The notes under the pieces: model-generated
Databases searched by the model: none
The model's input: only the letters and a program-made list of their open reading frames with translations
Told to the model about the DNA's origin: nothing
Assembly (NCBI RefSeq): GCF_020360975.1
Contig: NW_025408677.1
Coordinates: forward strand, 2,294,001 to 2,358,000
Direction of reading: 5' to 3'
DNA: 64,000 nucleotides
DNA from: Hirsutella rhossiliensis
Lineage: Eukaryota; Ascomycota; Sordariomycetes; Hypocreales; Ophiocordycipitaceae
Shown: positions 47,400 to 60,090 of the stretch, piece by piece
Layout: every line of letters begins with the position of its first letter
Numbering within the stretch: position 1 is the first letter of the stretch
Made by a program: the position numbers and the translations under genes

Positions 47400-48720
47400 C
47401 CCTATAAACGAAATAATACCGAATTTATATAAAATAGGTAGATAGAAAGAATATAAATTCTTTAAACTTAAGAGAAATTTAAATTATACTCTTTAAACTA
47501 TAAAGATAGAAGCTATCCTTATAAAAGAAAAGCTTATTACTGCTCTAAAGTAAGTAAATTATATATAGACTATAAAGGCTTTATCTATAATATTCCTTTA
47601 AGTCGAAGATAGTCCCTTAATATAAATTTAGTATTTAAAAAATACTAAAGAAGCGTAGGATAAGCTTAAAAAGCTATATAATCCGTCGAACTTTTCGTTA
47701 AATTATCTACTTATTAAGTAGCTCTTTAATCTTAGTCCCTTAGACTTTAATTTAGAGAAATACCTTTATAAGGTAAAAGAAATCTACGAGGATTTAAAAT
47801 CCTATAATATAGAAATTCTAAAAGTTATCCTTATAGTATAGATTCTTAATTGCCTTAATAAGGAATTTAAAAGCTATATTATAAATATTATATAGAGCCT
47901 TATATATAATTCTATAGCGTTTACCCTTAAATCCCTAATAGCTAGTCTTTTAAACGAAGCTAGAAGAATAAAGGATATAGATAAATCTTTAGAGAAAGCC
48001 TTCTTAATATAAAGGAAGCCTTAGAAATCCTATAGAAATTCTATAGATACTCCTTATTATAAGGAATATAAAAAACCAGGGCATTTTATAGTAAATTGCT
48101 ATAAATTATACCTAAATAAGGCTCCTACTTATTAGGTTTTAAATAAAGGAAAAAAGGATAATAGGACTTAAATTTCTAAGAAGAGAAAATCTTTTTCTTT
48201 ATCTTTTTCTTTTAAGAAGAAATCCCCTTTTAGTAGTATTTCTACTACTAATAAAAGAAAGAAGGCTCGAATTATAGAACTAGAGTTTAATTCGGACGAT
48301 AGTAATAAGGTCTTAAATATAGCTTCGTAAGAAAATATAGACCTAGATATCGACCTTATAGACCTTTCTAGGGCTCCGACCCCTATATAAACGTCTAAGG
48401 ATTTAAAGGTAATTTTAACCTCTATAAATACCCCTATAATAGAAGCTAATAAAGACTTTCTTTTAAGACTTCTAAAAGCCTTAATTCCTAGAATAAAGGA
48501 ATTAGTTTTAAAGGTAAGAAAAGGAGGATTTCCTAGTTATAAGAATAAAAGGATCTTTAATTTTATTTATAATACCGGAGCTACTAGGTATATAGTATCG
48601 AATAAAATTTCCTTATTAACTATAAAGAAATTAAGTCTAAAGTTTACTAGGGAAAAGCTTCCTTTATATTAGTAAAAGGAAAGGGGGACTTAGTATTTAA
48701 GTTCCTATATAATAGTAAAA
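47400..48720 (+). pseudogene. copia-1 copy 2 gag and protease (5' part of gag-pol)
   Basis: Colinear with 14580-15480 of copy 1 but with two extra segments, about 47630-47920 and 48150-48275. The second codes for a Lys/Ser-rich stretch. The knuckle near 48060-48105 has lost its two Cys positions but keeps H-F-I and C. The protease near 48563-48595 reads Y-N-T-G-A-T-R-Y. The frame is cut by LINE copy 2 and resumes at 56082. Confidence 0.85.
48706..48720. repeat. 15-bp target duplication of LINE copy 2, left
   Basis: TATATAATAGTAAAA, repeated exactly at 56067-56081. Copia-1 copy 1 has a single related copy at its uninterrupted site (about 15480-15500). Confidence 0.93.
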
Positions 48721-48789
48721 AAACTTCTCGCAAAACTAATATACGCCTATAGTAAGTATATATCGCGACTAAAACACTAACTAATACTA

Positions 48790-50320
48790 GGAATTAATTT
48801 AGTAGTATTAATTACCCTTAGTAATAATACTATACTAAGGCTAAGGGGTAGGTAAATATAATAGCGGCCCTCGACGTACCGGGCTCGATTAGAGCGCGTA
48901 GCGCGAAGAGACGCTACCCGAATTTATATACCCTAATAGAGCGAGTTAATAAACCTAAAGTAGCGATATAATACTAGCCTAGGCGCTAAGCGACCCTATA
49001 GAAAAAGTAGTATATAACGAACTTATAGGCTTTATCCTAAGCGTATAGTTTAGTAAGGTATAAGTAGTAGTTAAACGGCTCTCTAGGGCAAAGAGCCGCG
49101 CTAGTAGCGCGTCGTCGGCGGTGCTCTACGTAGACGAGAGCTTTAAGATAATAATCTAGGATATAATTAAGGAGGTAGTTAAGGAAGAACTCTGCCTAGG
49201 TATTGCTTTAGGCCTAGGGGGCCCTAAGCGAACCTAGGCCGCGGTTATAGCCGAGACTAAGAGACCGACCTAATATAAAGCTACGGTAAAATAGGTCCTA
49301 CTACGCTATAAACGCGAGATTATCGTAGTCCTTACTAAGGCACCGCTTAAAATCCTAAGCCGCGAACCGAAGGATATAGTAAAGGCGGTAAATATAGCCC
49401 TAAAAGCTATAAGCGCTATAGCGGCGAGGCGCCTCTAAAGCGGAGATATCGCGGTTATATTTAATACCGCGGCGAGAGCCTATTAAAGGGACTAAGGCTA
49501 GGTTAAGGCCGTATTCGGACTAGAGGCTACGATCTCCCGCCGCGTGTATATAGTAGTCGTAAAGAACGTCCCCTTAAGGGTAGCGATAGTAGATAGGGAG
49601 CGATTACTCTATAAGATTATAGAGGCGAATAAAGTCGAGGTCTTCTAGGCCTAAGCGCTACGCCCTTAATCTAAGATATCGACGGCGATAACTATACTTA
49701 TTAGGGTTAGTAGCCTAGAGGAGGCTAATAGGCTCTACGACCTAAGCTTAGTCCTTAAAGTATAAATCTTTTAATATAAACCCTACGATAAGTCGGTCTA
49801 ACTATAAAGGTACTATAACTACTATAGATATAGCTATATCGCTAAGCGATATATATCGATATAACTCTATAGCTAATATAGGAGTATAGTATATAATAGA
49901 GGCAAGGATAAATATAAGGCTAAGAAGGGCGAAATCCCTTATAACTATATCTTATACTAAGGGGACTACCTATTATAGACCTAGACCTACCCTATAGTAA
50001 ATAAAGCCTAGGAAAAAGTAAGGGAAAACTACCTACGATAACCTTAATAGTTCGCGAATACTTAGATATACGCCGAGTAATAGGTACTTCTTACCGTTAA
50101 AACCTAGGGCGTTCTTAAATCGACCGTAGTTTAGAAGCGGGGACTAGGTAGACCGCGCTAAGATAAGAGGTTAAGCTCGAGATACCCGCTAGCTAGTAGG
50201 GCTAAGGAGGCTAAACTAAGTACGAATAATATTTATAGGTATAGTAAATAAAGAAGCGCTAGGAGATAGAGCGCCTCCCTCCCTATATAGATAACCCCTT
50301 TTACCTTAACCCTACCTATA
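48790..50320 (+). pseudogene. LINE copy 2 ORF1
   Basis: An uninterrupted ORF1 of about 500 codons, basic and Arg-rich. It has degraded CCHC knuckles near 49800-49880 (Y-Y-N-Y-x4-Y) and a basic C-terminus. It shows that the copia site in copy 1 (GGGAC near 49488) falls inside this ORF. Confidence 0.72.
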
Positions 50321-50329
50321 TATAACTAA

Positions 50330-53300
50330 AAGTACTATTTTAAAATATATAGAAGAGATATAAGCTAGCTTAGTTAGCGCTTTACTACTAGGCCGGCTTC
50401 GACTTAATAGTACTATAAAAAGTAGAAGCTATACTAAGAGGCGGCCCCCCCCCCCCCTAGAGCAGCGCCCTATAGCCTAGTCTATAAGGAGGGGAGGTAC
50501 GCGCTATATATATATAAAAGGCTTAAGCTAAGGACTTAATCGCCTTAGTTTAAACTAAACTAGAGCGAGGTAATTTTCGGGGATAGTACTAGACTATAGG
50601 CAATTTACTTACTACTAAGGGCTATAAGGGTAAGAGCGCTATACGACTTAAGCGTAATCGAACTAAAGCACCCTATAGTAATAGTAAGGGACTTTAATAT
50701 CTATTACCCGCTTTAGGATAGATATAATAGAACCTTAGATAGCGCGATATAACTTATATAAAAGGTAATAAAGCTATAACTTAAACTTACTACCTTAAGA
50801 GGGAAGTATATAAGATTCTTCTATAGCTAAAGGGATAGTACTATCGACCTAGCTTAGGTAACGCTAGAAACCGGAATATAGTATACTAGGCCTAACCTAG
50901 ACCTAACCGGGTTAGACTATATCCCCTAAACTATTATACTATAAGTTAATACCTAAGCCTAGGCACTTAAACTAGCCCTAAGGTAGAAAGAAGTAAAAGT
51001 AAAGCTAGTCGAAGCTAAGACTACGTCCTAGCTAGGACTATACTAGCTAATACTCTAAACGCTTAAGGATATCGATAAAGACCTAGACTATATCTTCGCT
51101 ACTTTAGCGTAGATCGTAATAGCTATAGTTCTATACTAAGGGCGAGTATTACCTAGGGGCAATATATAGTTTACCCTAGAGGTAAGGAGGGCAACGAGGA
51201 AGGCTAAGAAGGTAAGGAGGAAGTATAGGTAGGAAAGGAATAAGGCAAACTAAGAAGACTTATATAAGGCGTTTATAGCTTAAAAGTAGACCGTCTATAA
51301 GGCGAGGAGGGCCTACTAGTATAAGTTCTTAGAGGAATTTAGCGCTAATAATACTAAGCTCTAGAATATAGAGAGGTAGGTAAGACTCTATAGTAGGCTA
51401 TTATTAAAACTAACCTATATCCTACCGCTAATTAAGGAAGGTAAGGACTAACTAACGGAAACCTTTAAAGGGAAGGCCTAGCTACTAGCCGCTAAGTTCT
51501 TCTTACTAAAGGCTAGTACGACTTAAGGGCTACCTTAGCCTACGGCTAAGGCGACCCTTATAGTTAACTAATAGATCCGGCTAGCTAATGTTATAGGGGC
51601 GCTAGGTAAGATAGTAAGCTAGAAAGCGGCGGGTTTAAATAGCGTCCCTTTAGGGTTTATTAAGAAGTATAGCTTAGCCCTAGTCTAGCGACTAGCTACG
51701 ATCTTTAACGCCTATACCTAACTCTTATATTTCCTAGGTCGGTTCTATAGCGCGAATATAGTAGTTATTTAGAAGCTAGGTAAGAGGCTAGACGCCTACT
51801 ATATAGTAAGGGGTTAGAAACTAATCTCCCTCCTACTTATAGTAGGAAAAGTACTTAAGTAGATACTAGCCTAGAAGATCGCGGGAGTAGTAAAGGCGAA
51901 CGGTATCCTACTAAATAGATAAATAAAGAATAGGAGGGAACGCTTTATAAAAGCAGCGATCCTATTAGTAATAGAACTAGTACGCGCGACGTAGGCCTAG
52001 AAGGGCATCGTATTATTCCTATAGCTAGATATTAAGGGTATATTTAATATAGTTAACTATAATAAGCTTATAAGGGAACTAGAGCTTAAGGGATACCCTA
52101 GGTAGCTTATAAGCTTAATATAAAGCTTTATAAGTAATAGGAGATCGACCCTTTACTTTAATAGGAGGACCTTAAAGCTAACTTAAGTACTAATAGGAGT
52201 CTCCTAGGGCTCCCCCTTATCCCTAATCCTATTTCTATACTATATAACCCCCCTATATAAAAGGCTTAGCACGATATATAGTATTTATACTATCGGCTTT
52301 ACCGATAATATAAATATAGTTAGTATTAGACCTAACGAGGCTACTATAGTAGTATACTTAAAGGAAGCTTAGAGGGTATACGTAGAATAAGCGACTAAGT
52401 TTACGGTTACTTTTAAACTATTAAAAAGCGAATTAATATACTTTATATAAAGAAGATAAGCGATAACGACGCTAGTATACCTCGGGGCCGACGTAGTAAC
52501 CTTAGTCTAAGAGGCCCGCCTACTAAGGGTTTAGGTATACCGGAAACTACGCTAAAAGGTATACCTAAAATAACTCTAAGCGAAGTTAAAGCGCTAGACT
52601 ATAGCCCTAACTAGGCTCGCGGTATCTACGTAGGGCTATACCCTACTACGCGCTAGGGAAGTCTATAGTAAGGTAATCTAGTCCTTAATCTCCTACGCTA
52701 TAGTTATATTCTATAAGATAACGCCTATAAGGGGGAAACTATATAAAATCGCACGGGACCTTACCTAGGACTAATTAGCCTACCTTTAGGTAGTAATAAG
52801 TACCTACCGCGCGACCTTAGTCTACTAAGTTAAAGCGGAGGTATAAGTGCCCTTAATCGACCTCTACTTAAACTAAAAAATAATAGATACCCTTTAAAGG
52901 CTAGAAGACTTAGGGCTCTTAGGCTAAATCTAACGCGCGTTTAACGCGGTCGCGGGTATACTTAAAAGGAGGCGATGCTAGAAAGAGGGTAGACCCCTAG
53001 CGGCACTACCTCTAGGTAGACCCCCCTTTATAGAGGAGATAAGGGGGGTCTAGAGCTAAATAGAAATAGACGACCTCTTAGATAAAGCTAAGTCGCTTAA
53101 AAGGCTAAATAAGGAATAGGCCGCTTAATAGAACGCTAAGGAAGACGCGATCTAATAATACTAGACTACCCTTTACCCCGCCGACTTCCTACTTTAGTTT
53201 AATAAGGCGATAACGCTAGACTATTATAAGGGCCTCCTTAAGTATATTAGTATAGTAATTACCTAGATATATATAGGAAAGATCGGGCTTAACGACTTCC

Positions 53301-53660
53301 TCTTTAACTAATAAGTCCTTAGTATAGTTTCGCTAATATATACCTATAGATAAAGATAGGATACTATCTACTATATAATAATCGACTATTTATTAATAGT
53401 AAAGGTAAGGGAGTCCCTCTTAATATAGGCCTAGGATATAGGTAATATAAGAGCGGGCCTTTAAGGGAAAAGGACTATAGCGCCGCTAGCGTAATAGTTC
53501 CTCCGCTTAAGTAGGCTCTACTAGTTTAACCTAGCTTAGAGGCTATATATAGATATACTAGATAATAGAACTAAGGTCGCGCTAAGGATAAAGCGGCCCT
53601 AACTAAGACTACCTTAGCTAACTACCTCCTTTACTAAGGCGACATAGAAAGGGAGAGGAC
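50330..53660 (+). pseudogene. LINE copy 2 ORF2: endonuclease and reverse transcriptase
   Basis: Endonuclease domain from about 50330, with R-D-F-N-I-Y-Y-P near 50680. RT with L-D-I-K-G-I-F-N-I-V near 52030 and the G-V-x-Q-G-S-P box near 52197. The catalytic box near 52300 reads F-T-D-N, so one Asp survives. The poly-C tract at 50445-50457 is 13 long, one more than in copy 1, which shifts the frame. TAG/TAA stops throughout. Confidence 0.87.
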
Positions 53661-53879
53661 TTACGATTATAAGACTATAGCTTCGACCGAACTAGACCTA
53701 AACTAAGTATAAACCTCGCCGATTAAACTATAGACTAAATAGAACTAATATAACCTAACTAAACCGACCTTAATAGCTATAAAATAAGACTTATTACTAA
53801 AAGACTATAACTAAATAAGACCTAACCTAGAACCGAACTAAGATAGAGCTAATAACTAGCCCCCCTTAAACTACGACCT

Positions 53880-55250
53880 TAGCCTAGCTTATCGGTAGTA
53901 ACGTCTACTTTATTATCGCGGCGGGAATAATAAGACCCTTTTAAAGTAGTATATAGAGTATAAAAGGGAGTAACCTAAGGCTTATAAGGAGTATAAGGAC
54001 TACTACTACTATAAGAACCTTAACGACGACTAAATAGACCTAACCCTAAACCTAAACTAAAGCTAGCTTAGACGGCTAGCTTATAAGATAGAGTAACGAC
54101 TAAGGTCTCTACTAAGGTAAGACCTATACCGGCGGCGGTATAGAGGCGTTCGCTATAGCTTATACTATAACTATAGATCTAATCGAGGTTAAGACTAGTA
54201 ATAATCTCGGCTAAGACTAAACCGCGATAGCTATAAAGACGCTATTAAACGAAGTTAAGAGTATTAGTAAGATCGGTAAGCGACGTAAGATAGGGACGCT
54301 TTAGGGCGGGCTTAGCGCTAGGAGAACTACTAGGCTATAGCTCGGTATTAGAGGGAGACGCGGTTAGCTCCTAAGCTAGCTCCGCGACGGCCGCGAGCAT
54401 AGATACCTTAGCCTTAGCCTTAGATAGGGCCTTAAATATAGCTACTACCTTACCCTTACCTTTACCCTTCTCTTTATCGATAAGGATTAAGGCTAGAATA
54501 GGCTTAGTAAGACTAGTAAGATTAAAGCCGCTATCCTCTACGTTAGGGCCGTCGCTAGTAATAAGATAGAAATAGTTAGTAAGATCGTTAACCGCTATAA
54601 GAGTCTTCTAAGCGACTAAGAGCGACTTAGGCCTAACCTAGGCTAGGGTCTTAATAGCGTCGCTAAACTTACCTAGGTACTTCTCTAAGGACTTATATAT
54701 ATAGCGGGTATTATCTATAAAATAGGTAAAGGCTAACGTAAGCGTCTTTATATTCTTAGCGACTATAGCTAAACTAAGGGTAGACTTACCTAACGCGCCC
54801 TTACCCTTAGCGGTAGGGGCCTTTTAACTAGCGCGAATATAAGTTTCTAGAGTAGTATAATAAAAGCGCTCTTATATTAAACCCTTAATAAAGGAAGGGC
54901 TATCGACCTTAAACTATACTTAGTAAAAGGCACTAGCGGCCTCCTTACTTTTAGAGGTAATTTAGAACTTAGATTAGTACCGAACTTAAATAGTACTATA
55001 GTAGGAAGGGGTTACTTACTTAGTAATAAGACTAGTTAAAGTCGGCGTAAGTAATATACGCTTTAGCTTTTACGGCTATTAAAGTTAGTAAAAATACTAA
55101 AAGTAAGACCGACCTAAGATAAAGCTAGGATTAATACGTATAAGACTAGTTTTAATAGCTAGCGAAGGACTTATAAGTAAGCTTACTAGTAAAACGCCCG
55201 ATATACGTAAAATATAGGATAGAGCGCTCCGATCCCGCTACTATAGCGAC
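53880..55250 (-). pseudogene. Antisense Lys-rich ORF of LINE copy 2
   Basis: The - strand frame equivalent to 23880-25250. The basic tract is near the complement of 54475-54440 and the helical segment near 54690. Stops are TAG/TAA. It occupies most of the otherwise non-coding 3' region of the LINE. The function is unknown. Confidence 0.5.
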
Positions 55251-56066
55251 TTTCTTATAAGGAGGGGGTTTTAAAGGAGGCGAGCCGCTACTACCTAAGT
55301 TAGCTTCCTAGTTAGATATTACGACGCGACGATAAGCGAACTAAATATAGTATTAAGGAGACCTAGAGTTATAGAAATAAGGCGGGCGAGGTAGTAGTTA
55401 GGCCTATAAAAGAGATAAATAATAAAGGGATAGGAGGAGGTATATATAGAACTAAGGGGGGGGGGTAGGTATATATAGGTATAAGCTAGGCGCGCGTAAT
55501 TAGTAACTATAAGATAGAGGGTAAATATAGGCCGCCGCGCCCCTAATTAGGAAGTCGCGTAGCTAGATAGGAACCGATTTACGATTAGCGGAGCCGGCCG
55601 ACCGAATTTCGATTAGCCGGCCCTACTTAAGAGCGACCTATACTAGCGCCCGGCCCGGTAACCGGATATTACCTACCCTACTAACTAACGGATCGATAAG
55701 CTAACGTAACCGCGGCTATACGGCTACGACGTAGAAGCTAGGGTAAATAGAGGCGCCTATAAGTCGGGCCCTTAAAGAGAGACTACTACCTATAACCCTA
55801 GGCCCGGGCTAGCGAGCCTAGGCCGCGGCCGCTTAGGATAGTAGCGGCTATAGCTTAAGAGGGCCCGCGCTAAGACGCGATTTTATAGGAGGAGCCTATA
55901 GTAGCCGGCGTAAATTTCCTATATACTACTACTACGACCTCGTTTAAGGCGGACCTATACTAAAAGAAGGGAGGGTTTTCCCTTAAGCACTTTAGTTTTT
56001 CCTTCTTATTTAATATTAAAGTTCTAGATACCTTTAGCTAGGTCCCTAGTATAATCTTAATAATAA

Positions 56067-56081
56067 TATATAATAGTAAAA
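56067..56081. repeat. 15-bp target duplication of LINE copy 2, right
   Basis: TATATAATAGTAAAA, identical to 48706-48720. Confidence 0.93.
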
Positions 56082-59000
56082 GGTATATCCTTTAAGACTA
56101 CTTTTATATACCTAAATTAAGGGTAAATATACTATCCTAATCTTATTTTAATAATACCTATGCTTTAATAAGAGGAAATAAAGTCCTTTTATTAAATAAT
56201 AAGGCTAAGGTCCTTACTAAAGAATTTCTTAGAAATAAATTATATTATATTCTTATAAAACCTTTATTAGAAAGCTAATTAATCCTTATTACGTCTTTAA
56301 AAGTAAAGGATATAGATTTTTATACTTAGTACTTACGCTTAGGGTATATAAATAGTAGGGCTATTTTAGAAATATTAAAAAGATATAATAAGGATATAAA
56401 AATACTTTTAAAAGAGGAAAATAAAATAAGGTAGTATAAAATATATATTAAAGCTAAAGTAATAAATAAGGTTAATAAATAACCCTTATATAAGTCTTAT
56501 TCCTATTTAAAAAAAATAGTATTAGATATTTAAGGGCTAATTAAAGTACTTACTTATAATAAATATTACTATTATATTTCTTTCCTAGACGTAGGAACCT
56601 AATATCTAGAAATATACCTTCTTCGAAAAAAGGGGGAAGCTCTAGATAGGTTCCTAGAATTTAAAAATAAGGTAGAAAATAACCTAAAAATACTAGGATT
56701 AGAAGCATTTTCTAATAATACTAAAGAATTTATATATAAAATAAAGCTCTACTATAAAAAGGAAGGAATTACCTTTAATTCTAGTCCTCCTAAGACGCCT
56801 AAATCTAATAGTAGAATAGAAAGAATAAATCGTATAATATTAGAAAAAGTATAAGCTTTTTTATTTACTACTAGGCTTCTTAAATACCTATAAGGAGAAG
56901 CTGTTTTAATAGCTACCTATTTATATAATAGATTACTATATTCTACGATAGGATTTAAAAGTCCTATAGAAAAGAAGGATAATATAATACTACCCTTCGA
57001 GACCTTAAATAAAATTAAGACCTTCGGAAGCCTTATATATTATAAGAATAAAGACCCTAAAGATAAGCTAGATAATAGGGCTTTTAAGGGAATAATAGTA
57101 GGCTATTTAGAAAATATATATAAAATCTAGGATTTTTCTAAGAGAAAGATTACTATCTCTAGAGATATTACTATACTAGAAAATAAATTTATAAAAAATC
57201 TAGAAATCTCTAGTAGTAATAATACCTTTAATTCTAATTATATTTCGAATAAAAATAAGCTAGAAAGCTATATCCTTATAGAGGAAGCTACTAAAGAACC
57301 TAGAGATAAAAGTCCCTTGCCCTCTATAAAAGAAGAGTCTCTAAATAATAATCCTATTCCTACTACTAGTAAAATAGTAGTAGAATTACCTAAGAAGCCG
57401 GAAGGGTTCGATTTTAACTATATCGAATACCCTAACGTTAATTTATTTCTAAACTATAATTTTATAGAGTTAATTCTAGCTAGTATAGAAAATTAGGATC
57501 TAAAAATTCTAAAGACCTATAAATAGGTAATAAATAGCCCTAAAATAGTATTTTAAAAAGAAGCTATAATTAAGGAAATTATCTAGCTAATTAAATATAA
57601 AACTTAGGAATTTTCCTACCTCCTTAAAGTTAAGGAGGCTATAGGAGGCCGCTAGGTCTATACTATTAAGAAGGATAGTTAAAATAATATAATAAAATAT
57701 AAAGCCCGTTTCGTAATATAGGGATTTAAGTAGATCTATAGCTTAGATTTCCTAGATACCTTCTCGACTATAGCTAGACCTAAATCTATTAGAATTTTAC
57801 TTATTTTAGCTATTATCTACGAATTTAAAGCTTTATAAATAGATATAATAAATGCCTTTATATATACTAATATAGATAGCGAAGTATATATCGATCTTCC
57901 TATAGGCTACGAAGAATACGCTCTTAAAGAATATTATTTAAAATATAGATTAGCTTATAGAGCTAAAGGAATTAAATTAACTAAATTCCTAGACCTATAT
58001 AAAACCAGTTAAATTAAAGCAAAGCTAAAGAAAGTATTATATAGCTTAAAATAAAGTCCTAAGCTCTAGTATAATTATTTAAAAATTATACTAAATAAAC
58101 TTAGATTTCTTCCTCTTTTAATAAATAAAGGAGTATTTATAAATAAGGACTATAGTATAGCCTTAGTAATTTACGTCGACGACTTTCTTATAGTAAGGCC
58201 CTTTAAATCTATAATAAAAGAAAGATTATTTAAAGAATTATCTAAATTCTTAGATTTTACTATCTTAAGAGATATAAAAGACTTCTTAGGTCTAAATATT
58301 ATAATAAACCGAGAAAATAAAGAGCTATATATATCCTAAGAATATTATACCTTAAATAAATTAAAGGAATTTAATAAAGAAGGTTTAGGAACTTTAAATT
58401 TACCCGCTATAGTAGGCTTTAAGCTTATAAAAGTAAAGGAATTACCTTCTAAGAAAGATATATTATAATTTTAGAAAGAAATAGGATCTTTATTATACTT
58501 CTCCTTATTTACTAGGCTAGATATCTTATATTCTATAATTTCCTATGCTAGATTCGCGGCTAAGCCCGACTAGACGTATTTTAAGGCTTTAAATATAATT
58601 TAGAAATATTTAAATAAATTCCCTAGCTTAAAGATTAAATATAATTATAATATCCCTTTTACCTATCTATATATAAAGGGTCTTACTAACTCTAGCTAGG
58701 CGTCGGATTTAATAGACGGAAAATCCTTTTCTAGTTACTATTTTTATATATATAATAATATAATAAGTTAGGCTTACTCTAAGTAAAAGGCCGTTACCCT
58801 TTTTACTTATAAAGTAAAGTATATTAGCCTTAAGGAGGTAAATAAAGAAGCTGTTTATTTAAATATACTTTTTAAAAATATTACTAAGGATCTATCTATT
58901 AAGATTCCTAATACTATACCTTCTATTTTAACGGATAATACTACTACTATTAAATTAGTAGAAAATCCGGAATTTTATAAAAGGTCTAAGTATATAAGAT

Positions 59001-59150
59001 TAGCTTATTACTATACTAGAACTAGTATAAGAGAAGGGGAAATTAGAGTTTTTTATATTAAATTAAAAGATAATATAGCTAATATTTTTATAAAGGAATT
59101 AAGACCTAGATTACTCTATAAATTTAGAGACAGTCTATCCTTAATATAAG
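56082..59150 (+). pseudogene. copia-1 copy 2 pol: integrase, RT, RNase H
   Basis: Continues the frame cut at 48720 and is colinear with 15500-18553. The integrase zinc-binding segment (about 56340-56460) has lost its key residues. The RT keeps Y-V-D-D at 58172-58183. RNase H (about 58920-59100) has T-D-N-T but the Lys and Glu-Leu end are partly altered. More stops than copy 1, in line with heavier RIP. Confidence 0.88.
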
Positions 59151-59522
59151 TTCCTAAGTAATTAAAAGGGGTTTTTAGATATTTCTTATACTTTCTATAT
59201 CTTTCCCCTACTAGGTTTTTCCTTTTTAGGTTTCCTAGAGAAATATTTACTAGGTTTTTATCTATTAAGACTTTCTTAGTAATAATAGGTTTTACCTTAT
59301 ATAAGGTTATCCTATAAATAATTATTATAACTATAGATTTTTCCTACTATAGGTTTTTCTATTAGTATATACCTAAGGATTTTCTTTTCCTAAGAAAGAA
59401 TAGGTTTTTATATATCCTATTAAGGTATAAGAATAGTTTTCCTATATTAGGTTTTTACCCTATATATATACTACTATAAATAAATTAGTAAAGAGTATAT
59501 AAATCTACTCTTTAAGGGAGGC

Positions 59523-60090
59523 TATAAGGAATAGTGTTCCTACTATAAATAAAGCAGCTATAATATACTTACCCGATTATATAAGCTAATAAGTAGTATA
59601 TTAATTATAGATAAAATCTTATCCTATAGAGTAAGAATCGCTCGTTATTTTATATATTATTATATATTAAACGGGCTGCCGGTTATCGTATAATCGGGAA
59701 TCGAAGGAATAGAGCTAGCTTAGAATACTAGCTAAGACCTCTTAAAAATACCGGTACGACTAACCTTCTTTAAACACGAATATTAATAGAACTAAGACAC
59801 TTCTAGATTTACTTAAGGTATTACGGAATTCCCTAGTCTTAGGGCTATATAGCAGCCTAAATCTAGTCCTAAAAGGTTCTTCTATTTAGCTATAATTATC
59901 TATCTAAGATAGTATATCTACTAGTAAATAAATTAAGAATTATTAACTTTAACACCTCTTTTATATACTAATATACTACTAATAAATTCCGTTAAAAATC
60001 CTACCTTATACTCCTTCTTCCCCTCTATTATATAGTCTTACGTAATTCCTTAATTTCCTAAAATTCCGCTTTTACTTATATACCTCAAGA
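59523..60090 (+). repeat. 3' LTR of copia-1 copy 2 (568 bp)
   Basis: Full length, ending CCTCAAGA. It is preceded by AAGGGAGGC (59514-59522), the polypurine tract. Its last base abuts gypsy-2 sequence rather than the LINE expected from the left side. Confidence 0.92.

Larger units (their letters stand above)
48721..56066 (+). mobile_element. LINE copy 2, full length without insertions (7346 bp)
   Basis: The reference copy for the family in this window: start AAACTTCTCGC, ORF1, ORF2, 3' region, TAA-repeat tail, flanked by a perfect 15-bp target duplication inside copia-1. A full-length non-LTR element without a 5' truncation. Every frame carries RIP stops. Confidence 0.93.
46680..60090 (+). 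mobile_element. copia-1 copy 2, split by LINE copy 2
   Basis: 568-bp LTRs at both ends. Without the LINE and one target copy the element is about 6050 bp. It holds the gag segments missing from copy 1 and so represents the full-length family. RIP is much heavier than in copy 1. The left flank (ATAGT, in LINE copy 4) and right flank (GTTTA, in gypsy-2) do not match, pointing to rearrangement after insertion. Confidence 0.92.
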
